From contig NW_024468911.1 of assembly GCF_011745365.1 (NCBI RefSeq), positions 4,148,759 to 4,212,758 of the forward strand: 64,000 bases of DNA. The letters run 5' to 3'. Position 1 is the first letter of the stretch; each line of letters begins with the position of its first letter. This stretch comes from Cryphonectria parasitica EP155 (taxonomy: Eukaryota > Ascomycota > Sordariomycetes > Diaporthales > Cryphonectriaceae). Below the pieces are notes generated by a model. The model made no database searches and was not told the origin of the DNA. It worked only from the letters and a program-made list of their open reading frames with translations. Positions 35,513 to 45,597 of this stretch are shown piece after piece. A program made the translations under genes and the position numbers.

Positions 35513-36786
35513 TCACAACGCCCTCTCAAGCCCGAACGGTGACCACGCTTCCAGCTTGCGCAACAACGTCTGGTACAAAAAGAGCATACACCCGCTCTGT
35601 ACGCTCGTCCACACAAAACGGGGCCCCACGCCGCGGAACCACCCACCAAGGCCTTCTGTCTTGTAGATCATGCGCAGCCCCATAATGACCGATGACGTTT
35701 CCAGCGTGGCAGCTCCCGGCCGAGGGGTATGCGTCGATGGGGAGGACGTAGAGATGAGGCGTTTCGCAGCATCCTTCACCTTGGTCGCATCTGTTGCCTG
35801 TGATATGTGGGGGTCCACAGAGGCACCCTTGGAGGAGACCGGCGTCGACTTGGAGGAGGAGCACGAGGAGGGTCGAGCAGGGTCTGTTGCCGGGTTCACC
35901 TGGGTCTGCAAGCGGGTCTTGACCACATCCAGTGGGCATGTCATTGCGCCGGCCAGGCCACCGCCAGCCGCCCCTGTGAGGAACTCGAGAGGCGTGCCAA
36001 GCTCGTTGTTCCCCTTCCACTGCACGGCCCAGTCCCTGAACTGCTCCCAGAACATGAATTGTAAGGCGGAGAACGGGAGGTCGCGGGAAAGAGTCGCCTG
36101 GTAACCATAGAACAGGGCGGAAAAGCCCTCTGTACGCACGATCGTCCTCGCGGCGTCGACGGTGTTGCGGTAGTTGTAGCCCGAATGGAAATGGGGGTTA
36201 TTGTAGCGGCCTTGTAGCTGTAGTCGGGTCTTGAGGACTTCGGTAGGCACGTAGACGATGGACGCGGCCAGGTCACCAAGGAATCCTGCGTGGGCGCTAT
36301 CAGTCAGTTTACCTGCTGCAAGTAGGACCTGTGGGTGGTCTTGTCGTCTGGAGGGGGGGGGGGCATACCAGCTGTAAGGTATGCAAGATTTGTTTGCATG
36401 CCACGGTCGATGAGGTTCCGCTTGGTGAACTCATATGTGCCGAAAAACAAGACTGTGCCTGGAAATGAGCCCAACAGAGCCGGGAACCAGCCACCATAGA
36501 GACCCCTCCTCACGCCCTCTTGCCGCAGTATCGTGTAGTAGGAAGAGCCGAGCGAGGTGTACTTGGGAGGGATGTGAGGGTCGCCCTGCTGCCGTGTCTT
36601 GACTGTATCCAAGGAGTGCATAAGCATGTCACCGGTGGTTCCCCCAAGGCCACCAGCGATCATGGCCTAGGGAAGAGACGGGACTCAGTCAGCATTATTC
36701 TCGACGAGGCGTTCGGTCCATGTTCATTTGCATACATGTATGTAGGGCGGGCGACCCTCATAGTCTTCGTTTGCCTCGGCTGTCAT
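35513..36786 (-). CDS. MME1: Mitochondrial carrier (SLC25), Mme1/YMR166C type
   Basis: Three exons, complement(join(35513..36285,36369..36666,36736..36786)), 373 residues. Yeast Mme1 is an inner-membrane carrier implicated in Mg2+ export; the substrate here is inferred from family only. Exon 1 encodes MTAEANEDYEGRPPYIH and joins to AMIAGGLGGTTGDMLMHSLDTVKTRQQG. Three carrier repeats are visible with signatures SLDTVKTR, PTEVLKTR and PLDVVKTR; the first has Ser in place of the usual Pro, as in this subfamily. A Ser/Thr/Pro-rich insertion of about 65 residues sits in the third-repeat matrix loop (about 245-310), ahead of MGLRMIYKTEGLGGWFRGVGPR. Intron 2 contains a poly(G) run just after the GTATGC donor (as plus-strand G11). 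Confidence 0.88.
36353..36363. repeat. Poly(G) run inside carrier intron 2
   Basis: Eleven G on the plus strand, hence C on the transcript, five bases into the intron. Confidence 0.9.
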
Positions 36787-37701
36787 ATCCTGAGATACAT
36801 GCGTGCCTTCTTCCTTCCTTCCTTTGAGAGAGAAAAAGAGAGAGAGGAAGAGGAAAGGAAAAGAAAGACTTGTAATACGAAGAGCCGGGCTAAAACCGCA
36901 TAGCGGTGCGCAGAAAAGAGGTTGTTTCGCGCCGTGGAAGAATCCGAGCGAACCCGAGGTACGACGGATACAATTGGCAGACCACGGCGGCGAAGGGAAT
37001 GTGAACTGGCCGCAGCGCCAGCGAGGAGCTCGGTTGGACTGTCGCAGGCGCAGACGAGGTGAGGGAATGTGGTGGGTTTGTGTGTTAATTTTGCGAGTTG
37101 GCGAGAGCTGGGTTTAAAATTTGGGAGCGAACCAAAAAGACAAGCTAGAAAGATTTCGGCCCTGCCGCCTTCTCCCAAGGCGTCGGGCCCGCCTCGCTGC
37201 GAATGCAGGGAGTCTAGTTAGTTAGGTGGGGGACGAACGGGATGGTCCGTGCTGTAACCTCAAAGTAGCCCAAGTAAGCATGCCTTATCATATAAGTGTT
37301 GGATGTAAATAAAAGTTTTCGTATACACAGCAGTAGAAGCTGGGACACAACTGCATGTGTTGTCTCGTATGGGACCCGGCGCCCAAACACTTTGACGTCC
37401 ACCGTGCCTACTTGGATACACACAACTCATCTTCAGGGCCGCTGAAAGTACTCCGTCGTCCTCCGTGCCGAGCCTCGGCCCCGAGGTCCTGCAAATCCCG
37501 AGAAAAGCAGATCTGACAGACGACCCTCGGGGATTCTGCAAGCCGGAACCTCCGGTAGAGCAGAGCATATTATATGCACGTCGGGACTCGGTTCACTAAG
37601 AACATGAGGAAGCCTTTTGTCATGCCAGGTTTTCATGCAGTGGAAAATCAAGGGTTCCCTTCCCTTTTTAGTTTTCTTTTGCTCTTCTCTCCATTTCTCT
37701 C
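36787..37701. other. Spacer carrier promoter / IMP2 3' region
   Basis: 915 bases with no gene seen; both neighbours are on the minus strand. A GA-rich stretch at 36827-36867 lies directly upstream of the carrier start and would be a CT-rich leader on the transcript. Confidence 0.5.
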
Positions 37702-38355
37702 TCACTGTCTAAAGGCACCCAGTCTGTCTGGATGCTCCCACCACCTAACCCTGCCAGCCTTGCGCCATGGCCACAAGATGTGCGTAACCTGTCCCTGGAT
37801 AAGCCGGATCGAGATTGGCCCGTACATGTTGCTGTCCTGTGTCAACTTGCCGCCCTCGTCCCCCTCGACCCAGACGTGGTTTGGCGGAACGCGGATGTAT
37901 GGGTTTGTGAACGGAGGCCGGGTGTGGATGAGGTCTCCTGGAAGGCCCACGATGCGCTTTGTGGTGAGCGCGTCGGGTTTCAGTGGGTTGCTGCGAGCAT
38001 CCGTCATGAGTCATGGATGATCGACGCCTGTTGTGCTGGGCGTGTATGATTTTTCGTTTGCTTTCTTAGAGGACGGGACTTACTGGAATGTAATGATCAT
38101 GCCTCTCTGCAGGTTCCGCTGTGCATACCACTTCCACATCAGGCACACGTCGGACCGACTCGTCTCGTTGTGCCGCTCATTAAAGAAAGGTGACATCGAA
38201 GGCCCGCGGATCCTAACAATCTCAAAGACATAGTCGTTGATGGAGACGACCACAGGGATCCAAGGAAGTGTGACGAAGAGGTAATGTGAGAAGTCCCGGG
38301 TGAAAACCCTCGTCGAGCTCCTAAACCGAGCCCATGATTGTGAGCCTGCTGCCAT
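37702..38355 (-). CDS. IMP2: Mitochondrial inner membrane protease subunit 2
   Basis: Two exons, complement(join(37702..37990,38084..38355)), 186 residues, a normal length. Imp2 is a type I signal peptidase-like serine protease that removes intermembrane-space sorting signals after matrix processing. The single anchor is near residues 25-45 (YLFVTLPWIPVVVSI). The catalytic Ser is in GPSMSP (Ser53) and the general-base Lys in TTKRIVGLPGD (Lys102). The second conserved stretch VPPNHVWVEGDE and the late GPISIRLIQGQV follow the signal peptidase box order. The join across GTAAGT and CAG gives MIITFHNPLKPD, typical for the family. Divergent from the PPR gene. Confidence 0.93.
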
Positions 38356-38818
38356 ATGTAGACACTCTGCCCAATGGGCTCATGAACTGAGTCAAGAAAT
38401 CATCCTTCGCCCTAAGGCTTATTTTCTTCTTCTTTAGGTGGGAGGTTTGATGTTGGAGGTCGAAATTATGGAGATTCAGAACCTCCTAGGCGGGCACTCA
38501 AGGCTTTTGCTGACATAAGTAACCACTGGCCTCTGTCGTGCCTGCCGGCAAAAGTTCACGTCAACGACTCGACTGTTTTTTGGTGGATCGAGCCTAAAAC
38601 CTCAGCCCACTCCCGAGTCAACTCACCTAAATAAAGTCTCGTCGTACCTTCTATTGTGCCAGCTTTGGTATCAACCGAACACCCACGGGCTTCAAAGCCC
38701 CCTTGTCGGCCAACACGCCTTTCTCCCCTTCCCACACCTCCATATTGGCATGCTGCACGTTCCTCCCACAGCCTCTTCGTCCAGTCGACCACCGAGGCGC
38801 GATGTCGATCGATAGGCC
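38356..38818. promoter_or_regulatory. Compact divergent promoter IMP2 / PPR-like gene
   Basis: 463 bases separate two start codons facing away from each other. Both products are probably mitochondrial. No clear TATA element is seen for either direction. Confidence 0.55.
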
Positions 38819-41800
38819 ATGTCCTTCTCGCTGCTCCGTGTGCCAAAGAAGGCAGCCCTGACAGCCCTGCGTGGGCTTGTCGTAGGCACCTCCTGCACAC
38901 TCGTCCTCATCACAGAGGACCGCCGTCGCCGCATCAACAAGGCCCGCAGCGCCATCCAGAATGCCGACAGGATTCGCTCAGCAAAGCAGTACCATGCGGC
39001 ACGGATCGCCCTCGAGGGTTCCCCTGGAAGCCCCGCCGGAAATATGAGCGAAGAAGACGTTTTGTCCTACTCCTCTGCTATAGGCCGACAGATAAGGGCT
39101 GATGACAGTCAGGATGTACATGGGCCACCGCGGCTAGCTCAGGTGCAACGAACTCCGTCAGACCAGGCCGTTGACGTGAGGAGGCTTGAGGATGTGCTCG
39201 CCGCTCGTGGCTATACACAACAGACTGGACCTGGGTCTGAAGCCAATCGCAGGGTTCTACGCCCAGCGGTGCCGAGTCTAGGACGCCAATCATCTCGCGC
39301 CTGGGGCTCTCAAGTTAGGCTACGCAATCAGCAGCTCTCTCCGGCAGTCTTTCAGCGACCAGTGCGCATAAGGCCGAGCTCCAAGAGGCTAGAAAGGTCG
39401 GGCTCGCTGCCTGAAGAAGAGCAGAATATTGATGTTGCCGAAGGTATTCGGCAAATAAGGGAAGCTATCAAGCTGGGCGACACACCTAGTCTTGAGCACG
39501 CGACCAATACGCTGGAGCACACCCTGCGGAAAAGAGACTTAGAAGCAGGGGAAAAGGGGTTGCTTGCACACATGGCCGCATCACTGTGCTTGGGGTGTCA
39601 ACAAGCTGAACAGATGGAGATTGCCACTCGAGCTCTACACTGTCTCATCAAGCTTGGTCCTCTAGCTATGGCTGACTATTACGCCTCAAACCCACAACAT
39701 GTTATTCATCATGCGATCTCGGTCGCGGAGACGGCAATTGACAATCTCAGAAACCAGGTGTCAGGGCTTGGGAGGAACAAGCGGCTGGTAGCACGCGAGA
39801 AACTGGATCAAGCCATTGCTCTGATCATGCCTGAGTTTACCGAAGGCAAACTGTCGGCTTCACAACTCCAAGAATGGTTGCCAGTAGCGGAGAAGTCTCT
39901 GAATCTCGCTCTGGACCTCGAGAACATGATTGAACAGGCGTCCAGTATATTCTGGCGCATCCAGCACTACAATGGAGACCCTCATGGCACAATCGTCCAC
40001 CATTTCTTCGACCGCCTCAAGCAGCAGGGGAGATCAAAGCCTATCGTCAACACGTTCAATCTAGTGCGGCATAGACTATCTAAATGTGCGCCAGATACTT
40101 GGTACGCCATCGGCGATCTTGTCGCTGACGCCGTCGAGGATGCTCCTGGACAGGATCCTGCTAAGGTGCTCATGCACATGGCTGAATTTCACCCGACCGA
40201 GCTCTGCCTACCTCAGATGCCCCTCCGCACGACATGGGTCACTAAGCTCCTGTACTGCCACTGGCAACGGGTGCGCCGTTACAAAGACACGCTCGAGCTA
40301 TTTGGGCAATTCGAGGAGCTCGGGGGCCTCAAACTGGTGTTCCATGCCAACGGGGTGTACCGGGTCATGATCCAGATCGCCGTCGAAGCCGAGCAGTGGA
40401 CAGACGTGGACGATCTCCTGAGGAGGCTTCAAGCTGTCGATCCAAACTCTTCCAAGGAAGCCCGTATCGTTGGGCTCATCGCCCTGGCCAAGGCCAAGGT
40501 AGGCGACTGGAATGGCGTCTGGACCGAGTTCAAGAGCATCGAGATCAAGGACCGGATCGAGGATGTGTTCTCGCCCGTGCTCTATGAATTCAACAAGACA
40601 CATACGACCCGGGAGATGGAAGATTTTCTCAAGACCTACATTCAAGATTTGGAAGTGCCCATCAGCCCGTACATGGTCAGCATGGTTGCGAACCGGTACG
40701 GCGACATTCGAGACGCCCGGGCTTTCATAGACTGGTTGGCCTACTGCCGCAGCAAGGGGTTCGAAGTTGATGCGGCGTTTGGCAATGCCATCATCGCCAA
40801 CTGCAGAAAGAGATGGGACTTCAGCTTCGACGACCTGAAACTCGTTTACCGTACACTTCAGGGGCTCAGCCCTGGCTTTGTGGACGGTGTTACGGAGAAC
40901 GAGATGATCTGCGCAGGCTTGAGGACGCATCGTCGAGCAAAGCCAACTTTTGTTAAAAGACAAATCGCCACGGTGGGCGCCAGATTTCAACGATGGCACC
41001 TCGCTGGTAACCCCAGCGACATACGCGTCGATATGAGACAGGCCTTTGTGACACGTAACTACAGGGCAGTGCTTTTGATCTACAGGGCTGCATGCAAGCG
41101 AGGTGTCCCACTGGACGAAGGCCATCTGCGGCTAGCGGTGATGGCATGTATGAAGCTGGACGGCCGGCTGCAGACTGCGCTTGACATGATAAGGGAGGGT
41201 AAAGCAAAGGGCATGGACGTCAGCTCAGCCATCACTCCGGTGTACCTCTTGCAGATGCAGCGAATCTCTGCCGGACGCACATCGGACAAGGACAGCCTGC
41301 TCCGCCATGTCCAAAACCTCAACAGCGTCTTTGAGGAGAATGGTCTTGGCCTCGGGTACACCGCCCTGTTGCGCACGGCACATATGCTCTTACAGGCCCG
41401 CCACCACCAGGGTGCACTCTCATTTGGACTATCGGCGCTAGAGAAGACGGGTATACTGTGTCCCAACGACGTAGCGTCGTTTCAGCTGTTCATCGTAGCC
41501 TATGCATACAGCGCCAACGTCCAGGGCATGAAATGGACGATCGCGTCGGCCGTCCACATGCAGTATTACCATAAGGGCAGCATTTACAGGGCACTCAAGG
41601 ATGCCCGCAACCTGCTGGAGAAGCAGATCCAGAGCTCGGATGTCAAGGAGGCGCTCAGGGTGGTCGAGCAAGGGCTCGACAAGGTGCGTCTCCAGAGACA
41701 CAAGCTCGGCCAGGAGCGCCAGGCGATCGAGAGGGCTACGATGGACATCATGAAGAAGGCAGCGCTCGAAGCAGAGCAGCAGCCAACATCCGAAGAGGCT

Positions 41801-42010
41801 CTACGGAGGCGAGATGAGGTCCTCCGGCAACTGGAAGAGAAGGAGAGACGCGAGGATGAGGAACAAGAGAGAAGAGAGGCCGAGAGGAGGCAGGAGAGGG
41901 CGGCCAGGCGGCTTGCTGCGGAAGAGTCGCTACGGCACAATGCCGGGCATGCAGACGCGATGGAGAGAATCCTCGCAGAGAGTAGGCACGAGATCTTCAG
42001 CGACTTCTAA
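38819..42010 (+). CDS. PPR/TPR-like helical repeat protein, probably mitochondrial
   Basis: Intronless, 1063 residues. The N-terminus (MSFSLLRVPKKAALTALRGL) is basic, hydroxylated and acid-free, like a mitochondrial targeting sequence. Residues about 300-930 are a succession of helix pairs of pentatricopeptide style, for example GLKLVFHANGVYRVMIQIAVEA, EARIVGLIALAKAKVGDWN, ISPYMVSMVANRYGDIRDA and YRAVLLIYRAACKRGVP. Residues about 955-1050 form a charged coiled coil (LRRRDEVLRQLEEKERRE). PPR proteins bind organelle RNA and act in its processing or translation; which transcript cannot be told. I do not recognise a specific yeast orthologue. The start is the first ATG that gives the presequence. 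Confidence 0.8.
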   Translation: MSFSLLRVPKKAALTALRGLVVGTSCTLVLITEDRRRRINKARSAIQNADRIRSAKQYHAARIALEGSPGSPAGNMSEEDVLSYSSAIGRQIRADDSQDVHGPPRLAQVQRTPSDQAVDVRRLEDVLAARGYTQQTGPGSEANRRVLRPAVPSLGRQSSRAWGSQVRLRNQQLSPAVFQRPVRIRPSSKRLERSGSLPEEEQNIDVAEGIRQIREAIKLGDTPSLEHATNTLEHTLRKRDLEAGEKGLLAHMAASLCLGCQQAEQMEIATRALHCLIKLGPLAMADYYASNPQHVIHHAISVAETAIDNLRNQVSGLGRNKRLVAREKLDQAIALIMPEFTEGKLSASQLQEWLPVAEKSLNLALDLENMIEQASSIFWRIQHYNGDPHGTIVHHFFDRLKQQGRSKPIVNTFNLVRHRLSKCAPDTWYAIGDLVADAVEDAPGQDPAKVLMHMAEFHPTELCLPQMPLRTTWVTKLLYCHWQRVRRYKDTLELFGQFEELGGLKLVFHANGVYRVMIQIAVEAEQWTDVDDLLRRLQAVDPNSSKEARIVGLIALAKAKVGDWNGVWTEFKSIEIKDRIEDVFSPVLYEFNKTHTTREMEDFLKTYIQDLEVPISPYMVSMVANRYGDIRDARAFIDWLAYCRSKGFEVDAAFGNAIIANCRKRWDFSFDDLKLVYRTLQGLSPGFVDGVTENEMICAGLRTHRRAKPTFVKRQIATVGARFQRWHLAGNPSDIRVDMRQAFVTRNYRAVLLIYRAACKRGVPLDEGHLRLAVMACMKLDGRLQTALDMIREGKAKGMDVSSAITPVYLLQMQRISAGRTSDKDSLLRHVQNLNSVFEENGLGLGYTALLRTAHMLLQARHHQGALSFGLSALEKTGILCPNDVASFQLFIVAYAYSANVQGMKWTIASAVHMQYYHKGSIYRALKDARNLLEKQIQSSDVKEALRVVEQGLDKVRLQRHKLGQERQAIERATMDIMKKAALEAEQQPTSEEALRRRDEVLRQLEEKERREDEEQERREAERRQERAARRLAAEESLRHNAGHADAMERILAESRHEIFSDF

Positions 42011-43143
42011 GGGCGTGTATGTCTATGATACCCTGGCGATGTGAAGAAAGAGAAGAAAAATCATATATCAAAAATAGGTACTATGTACAACGTCTAGGAC
42101 AATCAAGACGGTCAAGTCCCAGTTCGCCTTACAGTACCTACAACCTACTCTTGAGATTCCTTCAACCCTGCTCTGAACGATCCCGTTCTGGCAAAGCAGA
42201 CAATCCCTTTCTGTCAGCTTCACGAAGGCGGTTTTCGATGCCCATGTGATGCATAGGGAGCGCAACTCAGCAACTTAGTTCGAATCGCCTTATTTATCCT
42301 GACCAGACAGACGATACGGTTTCTGTGTATAAAAAAAATTTGAGCTATCAATAATCATCTTCGCTCCTCACCGAGGGCCAGTCCATACTTTCTCGATGAC
42401 CAGATAGCAATCCTTTAGCCCAACAAAACATGCCATAACCACCAACAAACCGAACGACATGTGAAATTGGGCGGTCAATCGATCGTCCCAAGGTCAGCTA
42501 AATGGGACACTAGCGATTCGCCAATCAGGCGCGGCGATTGCCGTGTGGCATGACAGTCTGGGCTCATCGAGAGAAAAAAAAGCGGCAGGGATCCTCAACG
42601 CCAAATGTGCTAAGGGTAGGGGCTCCTTCTTTTTCCCTTCTTTTTCTTCTTCAGTCTCTGACGCGGTGTAACCAAACCGGCGCCAGAGCCAGCGCCACTT
42701 GGCTCTACTAGTAGTCTGTATGACCCCCTCAAAACTAGTGGACCCTTGGTTTTTCTCCCAATTCCACAACGGCTGTTACCCACGCCGAGATTTAGGTTCG
42801 TGCTCTGATCTTTGCTTGTGAACATCACCTCATTCTGGGCTCCATACTCGACTCTATACCAAGAAGAGGGAGAAAGCAACTTCTTTTACCTTCGAGAGGG
42901 AGGAGGATCTGTCCTTCATACTCAATTCAACTTTGACCTCTTTCCTTTGCTGCTGTCCTTCAACAAGCATTGGTTGCATTCTCTCCAGGGTCGAACGCTT
43001 TCCTCCGATCGACTCCTGAGATTTGGCATTGTTCGACACCTGCTACTACTGCTCCTTGAGCCGTTCAGGGAGATCAATCTGATAATCTGTCCAACACATA
43101 CCACCGACAACTCACCGCCTCCTCCTCTTCGATATCCACCACA
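42011..43143. promoter_or_regulatory. ERG1 promoter and leader
   Basis: 1.1 kb with no gene seen. A CCAAT box lies at 42521-42525. ATCACCTCAT at 42824-42833 matches the sterol regulatory element consensus ATCACCCCAC at eight of ten positions, an inference only. The last 200 bases are pyrimidine-rich leader ending in CACCACAATGG, a good fungal start context. Confidence 0.45.
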
Positions 43144-44649
43144 ATGGCAGCAACAACCTTTGAAGCCGACGAGGCCACCCTGCGCGCCTCGCGCCGCGAG
43201 AAGTACCACGAAGCCGACGCAGTCGTTGTCGGAGGCGGCGTCTTCGGATGTGCGGCCGCCTATGCCCTTGCAAACCAGGGCCGCAGCGTGATCCTCCTCG
43301 AGCGGTGGATGCACGAGCCGGACCGGATAGTGGGCGAGCTGCTGCAGCCCGGCGGGTGCGCTGCGCTGCGTCAGCTGGGGCTGGGCCACTGCCTCGAGGG
43401 CATAGACGCCGTGCCCTGCTACGGCTACCACATCCTGTTCCACGGGGACGAGGTGAACTTCCCATATCCATACACCAACGAGAAGGGGGAGGTCGTGCTG
43501 CAGGCACAGCAGCAGGCCGGCGACGAGTACAAGCGTCCAGAGGGGCGGGGATTCCACCACGGCCGGTTTATCATGCAGCTGAGACGGAGCTGTATGGCAC
43601 ACCCTAACATATCTGTCTTCGAGACGGACGTGACGGACACCATTGTCGGTGAGAACGGGCCTGAGGTGCTGGGCGTGCAGACCAGGACCACGGACCCGGA
43701 GACAGGCGAGAAGAAGCCTGACTGCTTCTTCGGCAAGCTGACCATCATCGCGGACGGCTACGCCAGCAAGTTCCGCAAGCAATTCCTCGGAGCGCAGCCC
43801 GTGGTGAAGAGCCGCTTCTACGCGCTCGAGCTGATTGACTGCCCTATCCAGCCATCAGGCTACGGGCATGTCAACATCGGCAAGGCAAGCCCGGTGCTGA
43901 TGTACGCGATCGGGAGCCACGAGACGCGCGCGCTGATCGACGTCCCGCTGGACCACCCGGACGCGGCGCCAGAGAAGGGCGGCGTCCGTGGCTACATCAA
44001 GAACGTGGTCCTACCTGTCCTGCCGCGGGAGGTCGTCCCTTGCTTCGAGGCCGCTCTGGCCGACGGCAAAATCCCAAAGAGCATGCCCAACAGCTGGCTG
44101 CCGCCGAGCCAGCAGCCATCCAACCCGGGCGTGCTGGTCCTGGGTGACGCCATGAACATGCGCCACCCGCTCACCGGCGGCGGCATGACCGTCGCCTTCC
44201 ACGACGTCGTCGTCCTGTCCCGCCTGCTCGAGACCGTTCCCGACCTGGGCGACCACGCCGCCGTCCGCGCCGTCGCAAAGAAGTTCCACTGGCAGCGCAA
44301 GTCCCTGTCGAGCATCATCAACGTGCTCGCCATGGCCCTCTACAGTCTCTTTGCCGCCGACTCGCGCGAGCTGCGCGCCCTGCGCATCGGCTGCTTCGGC
44401 TACTTCCAGAAGGGCATCACCGAAGAGCCCACGGGCCTGCTGGGCGGGCTGATCCGCAGGCCGTGGGTGCTCTTCCGCCACTTCTTCACCGTCGCGTTCC
44501 TTGCCATTTACCTGAATGCCTGCGACGTCATGGGGAGCGGCGGCGTCCTGGGCATCCTCAAGCTCCCTGTGGCCATCATCGAGGGCTTCCTGATTCTTTG
44601 GAAGGCTTGTGTGGTGTTCCTGCCCATCTTGTACCAGGAGGCCTTGTGA
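43144..44649 (+). CDS. ERG1: Squalene epoxidase (squalene monooxygenase)
   Basis: Intronless, 501 residues. Erg1 is the ER/lipid-droplet flavoenzyme that converts squalene to 2,3-oxidosqualene in ergosterol synthesis and is the target of allylamines. The Rossmann FAD motif is VVVGGGVFGCAAAYAL (about 27-42) with the following acidic LLERW. The GELLQPGG box follows. The mid-protein motif is IIADGYASKFRK, and the second flavin motif is VLGDAMNMRHPLTGGGM (about 330-346). Two hydrophobic C-terminal segments anchor the enzyme (FRHFFTVAFLAIYL and VAIIEGFLILWKACVVFLPILY). Leu399 and Phe403 correspond, by local alignment, to the Leu and Phe altered in allylamine-resistant dermatophytes, and here carry the sensitive residues. 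Start context CACAATGG supports the ATG. Confidence 0.97.
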   Translation: MAATTFEADEATLRASRREKYHEADAVVVGGGVFGCAAAYALANQGRSVILLERWMHEPDRIVGELLQPGGCAALRQLGLGHCLEGIDAVPCYGYHILFHGDEVNFPYPYTNEKGEVVLQAQQQAGDEYKRPEGRGFHHGRFIMQLRRSCMAHPNISVFETDVTDTIVGENGPEVLGVQTRTTDPETGEKKPDCFFGKLTIIADGYASKFRKQFLGAQPVVKSRFYALELIDCPIQPSGYGHVNIGKASPVLMYAIGSHETRALIDVPLDHPDAAPEKGGVRGYIKNVVLPVLPREVVPCFEAALADGKIPKSMPNSWLPPSQQPSNPGVLVLGDAMNMRHPLTGGGMTVAFHDVVVLSRLLETVPDLGDHAAVRAVAKKFHWQRKSLSSIINVLAMALYSLFAADSRELRALRIGCFGYFQKGITEEPTGLLGGLIRRPWVLFRHFFTVAFLAIYLNACDVMGSGGVLGILKLPVAIIEGFLILWKACVVFLPILYQEAL

Positions 44650-45597
44650 GGAAGAGGAAGAAGAAAAAGAAGAAGAAGAAAAAGAGGGGGGGGGGGGCTA
44701 TGGCGGGATTGTGTCGATAAGCGGTGTGCGCGTGCTGCTTTTACGGGTCATCAGAAAGGGCGGGGTCTAAGAAGAAGAAGAAAATCTCCAAGAACAGGGG
44801 ATCTGTAACAGCTGAGATCTGTTGCATCCTCTCTATCGCGCGCGCAGGGTAGTGCCATGCCTCTTTCATGAAATCATAGAACATGTGATTACAGGAAGAT
44901 GAGAAGAGTTGGGCAAAATTGTTCTGTGTATGTATTGACGTCAGGAGCGGGATTTGTATATTTATCACTTTGAACATATTGCAAGTCTATATAATATTAA
45001 TGATCGAGATGAAGAAATTCTCTTCCCGCAAAATTGACGTTGTGTGGACGGCGGGGAGGTACATCATGATTCTTGAAGTCCGGCGTGGTCAAACTTTTGT
45101 TGTGTCTTCTCTGTGCTCAGAATGGGATCCAAAGTCGTCTCAGAGCAGGGTGTTTCCAAGTGTAGTCTCACACAGGTGATCGTGATATGTCTTGTATTGC
45201 GAGCAATGACACGACAGGATCAGTGGTTTCAATATTTTCCAGGGTATCTCGACTATGTCCCGGGTGTTCTAATCTATTTCTAAGCCCTCCCGAGAAATTG
45301 GCAACAAGCTGATAGCCCTGCCCTTCTGGCCAGGTGTGAGGTGATTCAAAAAGATCAAACAGTCACACTTTTCCCAGCTGATAGTGACGAGAGGAAATCC
45401 AACTGTCGGTGGCCTTCTTCTTTTTGTCCCTATTGGGTGGTGATTGGTCGCGTATAGTCATTGTATATCCCATCCTTCCTGTCCATCTGGTCAAACAGCA
45501 TTTTTTTTTTCTTCCTTTCCCTTTTCTCCTTAGAATACAGTCCTCCACATACGTTTGGTATAGTCACGTCTGCAATGTCTCTACAAACACACCACGC
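44650..45597. other. Spacer between convergent ERG1 and ALG5
   Basis: 948 bases between converging stop codons; no gene seen. A GAA-rich stretch and a G12 run (44686-44697) lie immediately downstream of the ERG1 stop; the rest is AT-rich 3' flank. Confidence 0.5.

Noticed and set aside
42922..43782. 286-residue minus-strand frame opposite the ERG1 start
   Set aside because: Shadow of ERG1 codon bias; the plus strand has the FAD motifs.
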